From Labrys wisconsinensis (GTDB lineage: Bacteria; Pseudomonadota; Alphaproteobacteria; Rhizobiales; Labraceae): DNA of 64,000 nucleotides. The stretch covers positions 124,001 through 188,000 of the forward strand of contig NZ_JAUSVX010000012.1 in NCBI RefSeq assembly GCF_030814995.1, written 5' to 3'. Shown here piece after piece: positions 25,292 to 34,246 of the stretch (positions are counted from its first letter, which is position 1; every line of letters begins with the position of its first letter). The notes below the pieces were generated by a model, which was given only the letters and a program-made list of their open reading frames with translations, ran no database searches and was not told the DNA's origin. The position numbers and the translations under genes were made by a program.

Positions 25292-26344
25292 TCAACGATG
25301 GAACCGATCGAAGGCGAGCGCCAGCGGCTCGTCGCGACAGACAGCCGCGACGATCCCCGCCGCCAGCGGCATGCGCTCGCCCGGGAGCGCGCCACGGGCC
25401 ATCATCGCCTCCAGGGTCGGTCCGAGGTCGAGCGCGAGCTGCGCCCCCTCCACCGTGTCCGACGCCATGTGCTCGGCCTTGGCCCGCGCATAGGGCAGGC
25501 CGAGCCCGAGCAGCCGACCCATGCGCCCGTTCCGGCCGGCCTGGCAGGTGACGTAGAGGTCGCCCGCGCCCGGCAGGCCGCGCACCGTCTCGGCCCGGCC
25601 GCCGAGCGCCTCGACCAGCACCGTCATCTCCTCCAGCGCCTGGGTGAAGAGGGAGGCGGCGAGGTTGTGCATCAGCGCCCCGTTCGAGCCCTTGCCGCTC
25701 CGCTCCAGCAGGCCGGCGGCGGCCCCGACCGCCAGGGTGTAGAAATTCTTGAAGGCGGCGCAGATCTCGACGCCGATCACGTCGGTCGAGGGGCGGGCGT
25801 GATAGAACGGCGCCTCCAGCAGCCCGAGCGTGCCGGCGACGAGGGCCTCGTCGCCGCCGGTGACCACGACCGAAGTGTCGCGCAGCGCCGCCAGCTCGCC
25901 GGCGATGCAGGGGCCGCCCACCGCCATGACGGGCAGCGCCATGCCGGTGCGGCGCTCGACCTCGCGCGCCACCAGGTGCGGCAGCACCTCGATGCTGCCG
26001 TCGCGCGGCGCCAGGCCCTTGGTGATCATCAGCACCGGGACCGGCGTCCTGACGCTTTCCACGATGCGGTCGATGGCCCAGGCGATGCCGGCCGAGGAGA
26101 CGCCGAGGACGAGGAGGTCGGCGCCCTCCGCCATGGCCGCGCCGAAGCCGGTCCAGGGCCGCGCCTCGACCGCGGCCGGCAGCGTCACGCCCAGCCGCGG
26201 GTGCAGGCCGTTGCCGGCGACGGAGCGGACGATGTCCTCGTCGAGATGGGTGCCGACCAGGGCGACGGCGTTGCCGCCATGGGCGGCCGGCAGGGCCATG
26301 GCCGAGCCCATGACGCCTGCGCCGAGTATGACGATCCTAGCCAT
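25292..26344 (-). CDS. GpsA-like NAD(P)-dependent glycerol-3-phosphate dehydrogenase family protein
   Basis: A 350-residue dehydrogenase of the GpsA superfamily. The Rossmann loop is VILGAGVMGSAMA at residues 4-16. The catalytic Lys lies in ICAAFKNFYTLAVGAAAGL. The substrate region is RGLPGAGDLYVTCQAGRNGRMGRLLG, which parallels the GpsA GLGDLxxTC...RN motif. It differs enough from housekeeping GpsA (glycine-for-alanine changes, extra length) that a related polyol phosphate is possible. It lies within the transport/kinase cluster, between the HAD phosphatase and the regulator, so a catabolic rather than lipid-synthetic role is likely. Confidence 0.85.
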   Translation of the reverse strand: MARIVILGAGVMGSAMALPAAHGGNAVALVGTHLDEDIVRSVAGNGLHPRLGVTLPAAVEARPWTGFGAAMAEGADLLVLGVSSAGIAWAIDRIVESVRTPVPVLMITKGLAPRDGSIEVLPHLVAREVERRTGMALPVMAVGGPCIAGELAALRDTSVVVTGGDEALVAGTLGLLEAPFYHARPSTDVIGVEICAAFKNFYTLAVGAAAGLLERSGKGSNGALMHNLAASLFTQALEEMTVLVEALGGRAETVRGLPGAGDLYVTCQAGRNGRMGRLLGLGLPYARAKAEHMASDTVEGAQLALDLGPTLEAMMARGALPGERMPLAAGIVAAVCRDEPLALAFDRFHR

Positions 26345-26460
26345 GGCGGGCCTTTCCGGTTTCCTGATCGAGGCGATGGCCGGGCTGCGGGTTCGGCGCC
26401 GGACGGATCCTGGCGGCCCTGCCGACAGTCCCGGCGCTCACGGCGGCCATGGGCTGCTCC

Positions 26461-27264
26461 TCACGATGCGCCGCGGGCGGCGAGGATCGCCTCGGCGATC
26501 TCGACGAAGCCGGCGCCGCCGCGCGAAGGCGCGACGAAAGCCGGCGCCGCGGACAGGCGCCCCTCGAAGTCGCGGACATTGGCGACGCCGCAGGCATAGG
26601 GGAAGAAGCCGAACATCGGCGCGTCGTTGGGGCTGTCGCCGCAGAAGACGAAACGCTCCTTCGCCGCGTCGAGGTCGAGGCCCAGCACGTCGCGCACGAA
26701 GACGCGCGTCATCGACAGCTTGTCATAGGCGCCGAACCAGCCGTTGACGTGGATGGAGGAGACCTTGGCGGTGGCCCCGGCCGCCTCGAACAGGGCAACG
26801 ATACGCGCCACCGCCGCCGGCGGCAGCGGCGGCACGTCCTCGCAGACGTCGATGGCGAGGTCGGCCTCGCGGTAGAGCTGGTCGGCGGAGACCGCCGCGC
26901 CCGGCACCTGGCGCGGGATCGCCTCGGCGAGCGCCGCCAGCCGCACGCGGTTCTCGGCCCGCTCGGCCTCGGTCGCCACGAAGCGGCGCAGCATGCGCCG
27001 GGCCCCGCCGTCATAGCGGAAGTAGAAGGCGCCGTTCTCGCCCACCACCCCGGCGACCGGCCAGAACCGGGCGACCATGTCGCACCAGCCGGCCGGGCGC
27101 CCGGTGATCGGCACCACGGCGAGGCCGGCCTCGTAGAGCCGCTCCAGCGCGGCATAGGCGGCCGCCGGCAGGCGCCCCTCGCTGGTGAGGGTATCGTCGA
27201 TATCGGTGAACACGCCGAGGAGACCGCGGACGACGGCAGGCGGAAGGGCGGACAGGGGTTTCAT
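26461..27264 (-). CDS. HAD-IIB family phosphatase
   Basis: A 267-residue haloacid dehalogenase-like phosphatase. Motif I is FTDIDDTLTSEG near residues 19-30, with the nucleophile and acid/base Asp pair. Motif II lies around VVPITGRPAG. The Cof-type C2 cap follows. Motif IV is VFCGDSPNDAPMF. It resembles mannosyl-3-phosphoglycerate and sucrose-phosphate phosphatases. In the cluster it would remove phosphate from an intermediate or clear a dead-end product; which one cannot be told. A repeat element separates it from the next upstream gene. Confidence 0.88.
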   Translation of the reverse strand: MKPLSALPPAVVRGLLGVFTDIDDTLTSEGRLPAAAYAALERLYEAGLAVVPITGRPAGWCDMVARFWPVAGVVGENGAFYFRYDGGARRMLRRFVATEAERAENRVRLAALAEAIPRQVPGAAVSADQLYREADLAIDVCEDVPPLPPAAVARIVALFEAAGATAKVSSIHVNGWFGAYDKLSMTRVFVRDVLGLDLDAAKERFVFCGDSPNDAPMFGFFPYACGVANVRDFEGRLSAAPAFVAPSRGGAGFVEIAEAILAARGAS

Positions 27265-27312
27265 GGGACTGTCCGGAGATGGGAGAAAGGTCTGGACGTC
27301 CTGCCCGAGCGC

Positions 27313-27520
27313 GCGACGCAAAGCCTTCTCCAACGAAGTTGGGGAAGGTGGCCCGACATAGTCGGGCCGGATGGGGTGTGGCGGGCAGGTCCGCAGCGGT
27401 GTTCGGCTGGCGCGACGCTCGTGCCAAGCCGCCAAAAGACTGCGCTCGGCACGCCACACCCCATCCGTCGCCACTGCGTGGCGCCACCTTCCCCACTTCG
27501 TGGAGAAGGCTTTGCGTCGC
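27313..27520. repeat. Long inverted-repeat element (~208 bp), copy B
   Basis: It is related to the element at 10183-10386: it starts GCGACGCAAAGCCTTCTCC, has inner GGATGGGGTGTGGCGGGCA and ends with the complement of the start. The two copies share arms but differ in the central ~60 bases. It lies between two genes of the catabolic cluster and could affect read-through. Confidence 0.8.
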
Positions 27521-27559
27521 GCCTTGCCGTCATGGCGGCCTGTCTTCCCGCACCCCGCA

Positions 27560-28885
27560 TCAATATTCGTCCTCCAGGAACTCGTCCAGCAGCCCCGCAT
27601 CCGCCGCCAGGTTGACGAAGGACCAGCGGCCGCGAATCTCGCGGGCATGGCGAATGGCGTCGTGCCAGACCGGGCGCGGCAAGCCAAGCTCGGCGGCGGT
27701 GGTCGCCCCGCCGGCCGCGCGCAGCGCCTCGGCCATGCGGGCGGCCGGCAGCGCCATCGCCTGCAGCTCCCGGCGCAGCGTCGGCCAGGCGGCCGCGAGG
27801 CGGGCATTGAACGCGGCGGCGGCGGCCTCGTCGAGCGCTGTCTTGCGCATCTCCGCGATGCAGAGCGGTCCGAGCGCCGGGCCGTAGCGACGCAGCATCG
27901 CCGCCTCGTCGACGCGGGTGGCCTTCACCACCGGCGGGGTCTCCATGGCGAGGATGCGCGCCTGAAGCCGGGCCATCACCAGCGAGGCGACGCCGACCTG
28001 CTGGCCGTGGGTGGTGCCGGGATGGTGCTCGCCGGCGAACATGTCGACCCAGTGGGAAATCTGGTGCTCGCCCATCGAGCCGTGATGGGAGGCCTGGGTG
28101 AAGGCGACGCCCATCGAGCACAGGGTCAGCACCCGCTGCAGCGCCCCCACGGCCGCGAGGTCGTGGGCGGCGAGGCCGGCCGCACGGGCGATCATCGGCT
28201 CCTCCTCGCCCTCCTGCAGGGCATAGGGCGTCGAGGAATAGAAGGTGCCGAACAGGCGGTGCGAGGCCCACCAGTCGATCTGTGCCGTCGGCCGGCACAG
28301 GCTGTCGCCGAGGCCGGCAGCGCTGAGCCAGGCCGGGGCTGCGGCGGAGACGCCGAGATCGAGGAAGATGCCGCGCGGAGCATGGGAGGGCAACGAGGTC
28401 TTGAGGCCCGAGGCCAGCGTCACCGAGGCGGTGGAGGCGCCGTAGCCGTTCATCGAGGCCGCGGTGCCGAACACGGCATAGGGGCGCCCGTCCAGGAAGG
28501 TCGCATGCTTGCAGCTGTCGTTGAGCACGCCGGAGCCGACCGCCACCACGCCGTCGGCATGGCGGGTGAGCGCGCCGACCCGGGCGATGGTCGCCTCGTC
28601 GCAATCGAGGCTGCCGGTCAGCACGACTTCGTCCACGGTGGCGATGGCCGCGAGCGCCCGGGCGACGCGCCGGCCCATCACCTCGACCGTGTTCTCGTCG
28701 CTGACGACGGCCAGGCGCCGGCCGAGGCGCAGCGGCGCGATCAGGTCCGCCTCACGGCCGTCGGTCGTCTCGGCGAGCTCGATCGCCTCGAAGGGCAGCA
28801 CCGCGGCCTTGCCGGTCTGCGGATCCTTCCAGCGCCCGGCCACCACGTCCTCGATCCGGGCGTTCCAATTGACTGCATCAACCAT
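27560..28885 (-). CDS. sn-Glycerol-1-phosphate dehydrogenase-like (iron-containing) enzyme
   Basis: A 441-residue member of the EgsA/AraM group of metal-dependent dehydrogenases. The NAD loop is VAVGSGVLNDSCKHATF. The metal ligands appear as Asp in GLGDSLCRPTAQIDWW, His in GSMGEHQISHWVD and His in GTTHGQQVGVASL. The first two blocks match glycerol-1-phosphate dehydrogenases. It would oxidise a polyol phosphate such as sn-glycerol-1-phosphate to the ketose phosphate. It follows the FGGY kinase gene after 66 bases. The family is better known from archaeal lipids; in bacteria it sits in carbohydrate clusters as here. Confidence 0.85.
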   Translation of the reverse strand: MVDAVNWNARIEDVVAGRWKDPQTGKAAVLPFEAIELAETTDGREADLIAPLRLGRRLAVVSDENTVEVMGRRVARALAAIATVDEVVLTGSLDCDEATIARVGALTRHADGVVAVGSGVLNDSCKHATFLDGRPYAVFGTAASMNGYGASTASVTLASGLKTSLPSHAPRGIFLDLGVSAAAPAWLSAAGLGDSLCRPTAQIDWWASHRLFGTFYSSTPYALQEGEEEPMIARAAGLAAHDLAAVGALQRVLTLCSMGVAFTQASHHGSMGEHQISHWVDMFAGEHHPGTTHGQQVGVASLVMARLQARILAMETPPVVKATRVDEAAMLRRYGPALGPLCIAEMRKTALDEAAAAAFNARLAAAWPTLRRELQAMALPAARMAEALRAAGGATTAAELGLPRPVWHDAIRHAREIRGRWSFVNLAADAGLLDEFLEDEY

Positions 28886-28951
28886 CAGGCGTGTCCGCGA
28901 AAGCCGCCGGCGGCGCAGGCGGAGACAGGAGGTCGCAGGCCGGGCCGGGCA

Positions 28952-30505
28952 TCAGCCATGGCCGGCCTCCGTGTCGGCCGAGCCCGCCTCGGTGAAAGCG
29001 GCGAGGCGCGCGTTCCAGGCCGAAAGCGTCGGCCAGAGATCGGCGTGGATGGCGAGGAGCTCGGCATAGCGGGCGGAGCGGCGCGGATCCGGCTCGAAGG
29101 TGCGCACCGGCCGGCCGGCCATGGCCGCCGTGGCCTCGGCGATGCTGGCGAACCAGCCCGCGCCCCGGGCCGCAGCCATGGCAGCGCCGAGCGAGGAGGC
29201 TTCCACCGTTTCCGAGCGCCGCACCGGCCGGGCCGCGGCGTCGGCGAGGATCTGGGCCCAGAGATCGGAGGAGGCGCCGCCGCCGATGGCGATGTAGGAA
29301 CTGATCGGCACGCCCGTCGCCGCCGCGGCGTCGTTGGTGGTCGCCGCCTGCTCCATGGCGATGCCCTCGAGCAGGGCGCGGTAGAGATCGCCGCGCCGGG
29401 TCGAGCCGGACAGGCCGGCGATGACGCCGCGGGCGAAGCTGTCCCAGTGCGGCGTCATGCAGCCCTGCCAATAGGGCACCAGGACGACGCCGCCGGCGCC
29501 GATCGGGCTCGCCGCCGCCTCCGCCTCCAGCGCGGCGAAGAAATCGCGCTGGCGCCCAGGCTCGACCAGGAACACCTCGCGCGCCAGCCAGTCGACCAGG
29601 AAGGTGCCGGAGCGCAGGCAGGTTTCATAGATGAAGCCGCCGTCGGCGACCGCGTTCATGGTGCGGAACGCCCGGTGATAGGCGTAGGCGGCGCCGAAGC
29701 TGCCGGAGACCACGGCCGTGCCGAGATTGACATAGGCGGCGCCGGGCGCGATCAGCCCCGCGCCGGTGCCGGCGCACTGGCCGTCGCCGCCGCCGGCGAT
29801 GACCGGCGTGCCGGCGGCGAGCCCGGTCACGGCTGCGGCCGCCGTGGTGACCGTGCCCATCGGCTCGCCCGGAGCAACCAGCGCCGGCATCTTGCCGGGG
29901 TCGACCCCGGCGGCGGCGAGCAGCTCGCTCGACCATGTGCCGCTGGCCATGTCGACCGCGCCCATCGGGTCGGCCGAGGCGAGCGAGGTGACCCAGGCGC
30001 CGGTGAGGCGGAAGGCGAGGTAGCCGTGCACGTCGGCGATGCGTTCGGCGCGCGCGAACAGGTCCGGCTCGGATTCGGCCAGCCAGATGAAGCGATAGAG
30101 GCAGGGAATGACGTCGAGCGGCTTGCCGGAGATGGCATGCACCCGCTCGGCGCCGAATGTCTCGCCGAAGCGGCGCTGCTGCGGCCGGGCGCGGTCGTCG
30201 AGCCAGACCATGCCCGGGCGCAGCGCCGTCCCGTCACGGCTGAAGACGCCGAAGGTCTCGCGCTGGTTGGAGATGCCGACCGCGGCGATGCGGGCGGGAT
30301 CGACCTGCCCGGTCAGCTCCCTGAGGGCGGCGGCGGACGAGGACCACCAGTCGGCCGGGTCCTGCTCGAAATAGCCGGGCTGCGGGTTGGCGAGCGGGAT
30401 CGGCGCACGCCCCTGCGCGACGAGGCGTCCTCGCCGGTCCCAGGCGATCGCCTTGGTGGCCGAGGTGGAGGAATCGAGGCCGACGACGAGATCTCCGGGC
30501 ATCAT
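28952..30505 (-). CDS. FGGY family carbohydrate kinase
   Basis: A 517-residue kinase. It starts MMPGDLVVGLDSSTSATKAIAWD, the first phosphate-binding loop. It contains VGISNQRETFGVFSRDG, close to the glycerol kinase signature. The second domain holds YVNLGTAVVSG, the conserved IAGGGDGQ, and IAIGGGASSDLWAQILAD. It phosphorylates a sugar or polyol taken up by the ABC transporter encoded upstream. The glycerol-kinase-like motif supports a short polyol, but the substrate is not fixed by sequence. Two adjacent ATGs (30505, 30502) could start it. Confidence 0.9.
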   Translation of the reverse strand: MMPGDLVVGLDSSTSATKAIAWDRRGRLVAQGRAPIPLANPQPGYFEQDPADWWSSSAAALRELTGQVDPARIAAVGISNQRETFGVFSRDGTALRPGMVWLDDRARPQQRRFGETFGAERVHAISGKPLDVIPCLYRFIWLAESEPDLFARAERIADVHGYLAFRLTGAWVTSLASADPMGAVDMASGTWSSELLAAAGVDPGKMPALVAPGEPMGTVTTAAAAVTGLAAGTPVIAGGGDGQCAGTGAGLIAPGAAYVNLGTAVVSGSFGAAYAYHRAFRTMNAVADGGFIYETCLRSGTFLVDWLAREVFLVEPGRQRDFFAALEAEAAASPIGAGGVVLVPYWQGCMTPHWDSFARGVIAGLSGSTRRGDLYRALLEGIAMEQAATTNDAAAATGVPISSYIAIGGGASSDLWAQILADAAARPVRRSETVEASSLGAAMAAARGAGWFASIAEATAAMAGRPVRTFEPDPRRSARYAELLAIHADLWPTLSAWNARLAAFTEAGSADTEAGHG

Positions 30506-30638
30506 GCGGCGCCTGCGTCGAAGCGCGGCCGCCGGGCCTCCGGACGCGGCGCAGAGAGCCGCATCCGGCGGCCGGCGACCGGATGACAGGAGCGCGGAGG
30601 CGGCGGACCGCCTCCGCGATGGCGTTCGGAACGATGCG

Positions 30639-32162
30639 TCAAAGGTCGGCGTCCTTGACCTTGGCGTCGACCATGGCGGCGATCGCGTCCATGCACTTCT
30701 TGGCATCGCCGCCATAATCCTGGCCGGTGATCAGCTTGCCGAGCTCGGTCGGGATCTCGTTGGTGGAGAGGCCGGCCCAGAGCGGCATATGCGGCTCGGT
30801 GGCGATGACGTTGTCGATGGTCCACTTGACCACCTCGAGGTGGCGGGTGGTGCCGGGCCCGACCTTCGCCTTGGCCTTGACCCGCTCGTCGGCGAAGGAG
30901 GAATTGCGCATCGGCGCAAAGCCGCCGGCCAGGGTGCAGCGGGTCATGATCTCCTTGCAGCAGCCCCACTGCATGAAGATCCAGGCCGCCTCCGGGTTCT
31001 TGGAATATTTCGACAGCGAGATCGACGAGCCGCCCTGGTGGCCGGCATTGGGCTTCTCGTTGAAGCCGCAATCGGCCGCGGCGCGCAGCGCCTTGGGGGT
31101 GAGCGGCCGCATCGGCTCCCACAGGCCCTTGACCTTGGAATCGTCGGCGTCGAGGCCGGGGAAGAACTCGTCCCAGCTCTGCACCAGGGCGACCTGACCC
31201 GACACCATCATCTGGAACTGGCCGTCCCAGGTGGAAGCGGTCGAGTTCGGCGGCGCCATCTTCAGGAGGTCCTGGTACCATTTCAGGCCCTCGATGCCCT
31301 GCGCGTCGTTGCCGGCGAACTTCTTGTCCTTGCCGAACACCGAGCCGCCATGGCCCCAGACGGCCTGGGTCCAGTCGCATTCCAGCGAGTAGTGGCCGGA
31401 CTTGGCCTGCAGGCCGGTGCCGAAGATGCCGTTGGCCTTCTCCGCCTCGGTGATCGCCTTCACCGCGGCGGTGAACTCGTCATAGGTGGTGGGCACCTTG
31501 ATGCCGTGCTTCTCCAGGAGGTCCTTGCGGTACATCAGGATGAAGATCGGGATGTCAAAGGGAATGCCCATCCACTGGCCGTCGACCTGGGCCACGCCGT
31601 CGACCAGCGGCTTGGAGAAGTCGTCCCAGTCGAAGTCGGGCATCGCCAGCTCGGGCTTGTCCTTGTAGTACTCGATCGGGTTGACGCAGTCCGGCGCGAA
31701 GGTCGAGACCCAGGACTGGTCGAGATAGTAGAGGTCGTAGGTGCCGAGCTGGCCCTGCACGTCCTGCGTCGCCTTGGCCAGCACCTGCTCCAGCGGCACG
31801 ATCTCGACCTCCACCTCGATGCCGGTGGGATCGGTGAACTCCTTCTTGATCTGGTTCAGCACCACGGAGGGCGGCGTCGCCTCGGTGGTGTAGCGGATCT
31901 TGGCGCCCTTGAACTTGGACCCGACCTCCTTCAGCCACTTGGCCTGGCTGTCGGGCAGGCCTTCGGCATAGGCGCTCTCGCCGAGGCCGAAGCCGGTGAA
32001 GCCGCGACGATGGCCGCCGAGCATGCCGAGGCCGAAGGCGGAGAAGCCGATGCCGGCCAGGCCCATGCGGCGCAGGAACTCACGCTTGGAGATGCGCCGC
32101 TCGGTATAGGCGTTGGCGCTGTCGACGATGAAGGTCTGCTTGTCGAACCTCTTGAAACTCAT
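30639..32162 (-). CDS. Carbohydrate ABC transporter substrate-binding protein
   Basis: A 507-residue extracellular solute-binding protein, family 1. The N-terminus carries a long Tat-like signal: basic region SKREFLRRMGLAGIG (a KR variant of the twin-arginine motif) and a hydrophobic stretch, ending at about ESAYAEG near residue 68. The mature part starts KWLKEVGSKFKGAKIRYTTEA. The clamshell fold is supported by MMVSGQVALVQSWDEFFPGL and GGSSISLSKYSKNPEAAWIFMQW. It lies after the two permease genes in the operon. The ligand is probably a sugar or polyol. Confidence 0.92.
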   Translation of the reverse strand: MSFKRFDKQTFIVDSANAYTERRISKREFLRRMGLAGIGFSAFGLGMLGGHRRGFTGFGLGESAYAEGLPDSQAKWLKEVGSKFKGAKIRYTTEATPPSVVLNQIKKEFTDPTGIEVEVEIVPLEQVLAKATQDVQGQLGTYDLYYLDQSWVSTFAPDCVNPIEYYKDKPELAMPDFDWDDFSKPLVDGVAQVDGQWMGIPFDIPIFILMYRKDLLEKHGIKVPTTYDEFTAAVKAITEAEKANGIFGTGLQAKSGHYSLECDWTQAVWGHGGSVFGKDKKFAGNDAQGIEGLKWYQDLLKMAPPNSTASTWDGQFQMMVSGQVALVQSWDEFFPGLDADDSKVKGLWEPMRPLTPKALRAAADCGFNEKPNAGHQGGSSISLSKYSKNPEAAWIFMQWGCCKEIMTRCTLAGGFAPMRNSSFADERVKAKAKVGPGTTRHLEVVKWTIDNVIATEPHMPLWAGLSTNEIPTELGKLITGQDYGGDAKKCMDAIAAMVDAKVKDADL

Positions 32163-32208
32163 CTTGGATGCCTCCCCTTGTGTGAGCTTTGTTGTCGTTC
32201 GGATCGGC

Positions 32209-33099
32209 CTAGTCCTTGAGGGTTCCCAGGGTCAGGCCGCGAACCAGTTGCTTCTGGACGAGCAGGATGAAGATGAAGCTGGGGATGATCGCCGAGGTGC
32301 CGAGCGCCGAGATGAAGCCCCATTCCGACCCCGTCGAGGTGACGTAGCCCTGGATCTTCACCGGCAGGGTGCGGATCGAGCTGGTCAGGAACAGCGAGAG
32401 CAGGAACTCGGTCCAGGAGAAGATGAAGCAGAGCACCGCCGCGGCGGCGACGCCGCCCTTGACCAGAGGCAGGACCACCTTCCAGAAGGTCTGGAAGCGC
32501 GTGGCGCCGTCGATCATGGCCGCCTCGTCCAGCTCCTTGGGCACGTCGTCGTAGAAGGATTTGAGCAACAGCACCGCGATCGGCAGGTTCATCAGCGTGT
32601 TGACGAAGATCAGGCCGAGGCGGGTGTCGAGCAGATGGGCGACGTTGAACATGAACACCACCGGCACGATGATGGCGATCGGCGGCATGAAGCGCTGCGA
32701 CAGGATCCAGTTGAGATAGGCCTGCCGGCCGCGGAACTGCAGGCGCGACAGGGCGTAGGCGGCCAGCACCGCCAGGACGATGGTGAGCGCCGTGGCGCCG
32801 ACCGCGACGACGATGGAATCCAGGATGGTCTGGCGCGCGTCGTAGGAGCTGGCGCCGCCGACGCCGAAGGTGTTGCCGGATTCGATCGCCAGCTCCGCCC
32901 GCGACCGGCCGAGCAGCGTCACCTGATAGTTGACCGACGTCGGCACGAAGTCGAAGAAGACGGTGCGGTCCTTGTCGAACAGGGCCGACACCGGCTTGAT
33001 CGAGGCCAGCGCCCACCAGTAGATCGGGAACATGAACAGGCCGACGACACCGACGGCCAGGATGTCGCGCACCATGCGCTGCAACAGCGAGGGCCGCAT
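32209..33099 (-). CDS. Carbohydrate ABC transporter permease (MalG-like)
   Basis: A 296-residue permease with six membrane helices. The EAA loop that docks the ATPase is DEAAMIDGATRFQTFWKVVLP near residue 195. The first helix is DILAVGVVGLFMFPIYWW. A longer periplasmic loop (about residues 45-90) follows it. The ATG overlaps the stop of the first permease by one base. It acts in the inner membrane with the other permease. No cognate ATPase gene is in the cluster. Confidence 0.92.
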   Translation of the reverse strand: MRPSLLQRMVRDILAVGVVGLFMFPIYWWALASIKPVSALFDKDRTVFFDFVPTSVNYQVTLLGRSRAELAIESGNTFGVGGASSYDARQTILDSIVVAVGATALTIVLAVLAAYALSRLQFRGRQAYLNWILSQRFMPPIAIIVPVVFMFNVAHLLDTRLGLIFVNTLMNLPIAVLLLKSFYDDVPKELDEAAMIDGATRFQTFWKVVLPLVKGGVAAAAVLCFIFSWTEFLLSLFLTSSIRTLPVKIQGYVTSTGSEWGFISALGTSAIIPSFIFILLVQKQLVRGLTLGTLKD

Positions 33100-34016
33100 C
33101 AGAATTTCACCCTGAAAATCTTGATGAACAGGCTCGAGGTCGCGATCACCAGGATCAGCGTCAGCAGAGCCAGCGTCGAGGCATAGGGGAAATCGGCGTT
33201 CTTGAAATAGATCGTGCCGGCATAGGCGGTCAGCGTCTCGGTCGCGGTGCCCGGGCCGCTGTCGGTCATCACCTTGACATAGTCGTAGATGCGGAAGAGG
33301 TCGACGCCGCGGATCAAGACGGCGATGGCGATGATCTTGGAGAGCATCGGCAGCGTCAGCCTGAAGAAGGCCTGCACCGCGCTGGCGCCGTCGATCGCCG
33401 CCGCCTCGTAGGGCTCCCTGGGCAGGGCGCGCAGCCCGGCCAGCATGATCAGCACCATGAACGGCGTCCATTGCCAGACGTCCGCCAGCAGGATGCCGAG
33501 CAGCGCGACGCTACCGGTCGCCAGGATCGGATGATCCGCCGACCACAGGCCGCTGGCATAGAGGCCGCGGCTGATGACGCCGAAGGTGCCGTCGAGCATG
33601 AGCAGGAACATCATGCCGGTCACCGCCGGCGGCACCACCAGCGGCAGGGTCATCAGCGCGCGCAGGATGGCGTAGCCCCGGCGGTCGGAATCGAGCAGCA
33701 GCGCGATGAGGAGGCCGAGCACGAGCTCGATGACGATGGCGGTGCCGGTATAGGCGAAGGTGCGGCCGACCGCCCCCCAGACCCGCTCGTCGGCGAAGAT
33801 CTTGCTCCAGTTCCAGGTCGGGTTGAAGACGCTGATCCGCGTCACCGGGTTGCGCTTCTGCAGCGACAGCCAGAGGGCGTAGAGCAGGGGATAGACGCCG
33901 AACACCAGGAGCATGGCGGTGATCGGCGCCAGCCAGGGAAAGGGATGCTCGGAGGTGAGGAAGCGCGGCAGGGCGAAGGCACGCGTCCGCGGCGCGGTCG
34001 TGACGGCGCTGGTCAT
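33099..34016 (-). CDS. Carbohydrate ABC transporter permease (MalF-like)
   Basis: A 305-residue permease with six membrane helices. The first is WLAPITAMLLVFGVYPLLYALW (residues ~28-50). The EAA loop is YEAAAIDGASAVQAFFRLTLP near residue 212. It is the first gene of the eight-gene leftward cluster. The region upstream holds an AT-rich patch that may be the control site. It pairs with the MalG-like permease. Confidence 0.92.
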   Translation of the reverse strand: MTSAVTTAPRTRAFALPRFLTSEHPFPWLAPITAMLLVFGVYPLLYALWLSLQKRNPVTRISVFNPTWNWSKIFADERVWGAVGRTFAYTGTAIVIELVLGLLIALLLDSDRRGYAILRALMTLPLVVPPAVTGMMFLLMLDGTFGVISRGLYASGLWSADHPILATGSVALLGILLADVWQWTPFMVLIMLAGLRALPREPYEAAAIDGASAVQAFFRLTLPMLSKIIAIAVLIRGVDLFRIYDYVKVMTDSGPGTATETLTAYAGTIYFKNADFPYASTLALLTLILVIATSSLFIKIFRVKF

Positions 34017-34095
34017 GGCACGCCGATCCCAGGCCTGGAGCAGGGCATCCGTCCTCCCGCAGGCAGCGAGCGCCGGGCGCTCCTTCCTGCACTCT

Positions 34096-34125
34096 TGTAA
34101 TTTTTTTATATCTTTTGTTCAGACG
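34096..34125 (-). promoter_or_regulatory. AT-rich control region of the catabolic operon
   Basis: About 30 bases of nearly pure A/T stand out in GC-rich surroundings, 80-110 bases before the first permease start. On the minus strand it contains TGAACAAAAGATATAAA. TGAACA resembles half sites of SorC-type operators and TATAAA a -10 box. No perfect symmetry is seen, so this is a guess from composition and place. Confidence 0.4.
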
Positions 34126-34246
34126 GAGGGTGCGGCGTTTCCCACACCTTGTCAAGCATCGCCCCGGCCGGCGGCAGCCGCCGGACGCGGGTTTCGTTGC
34201 CGCGGCGCAGCATCGCGCGCGGTGACCGGGCTGGAGGAAGCGCTGC

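Noticed and set aside
27371-30586. A 1071-codon open frame opposite the dehydrogenase and FGGY kinase genes
   Set aside because: Same reason: antisense to clear enzyme genes, no domain of its own.
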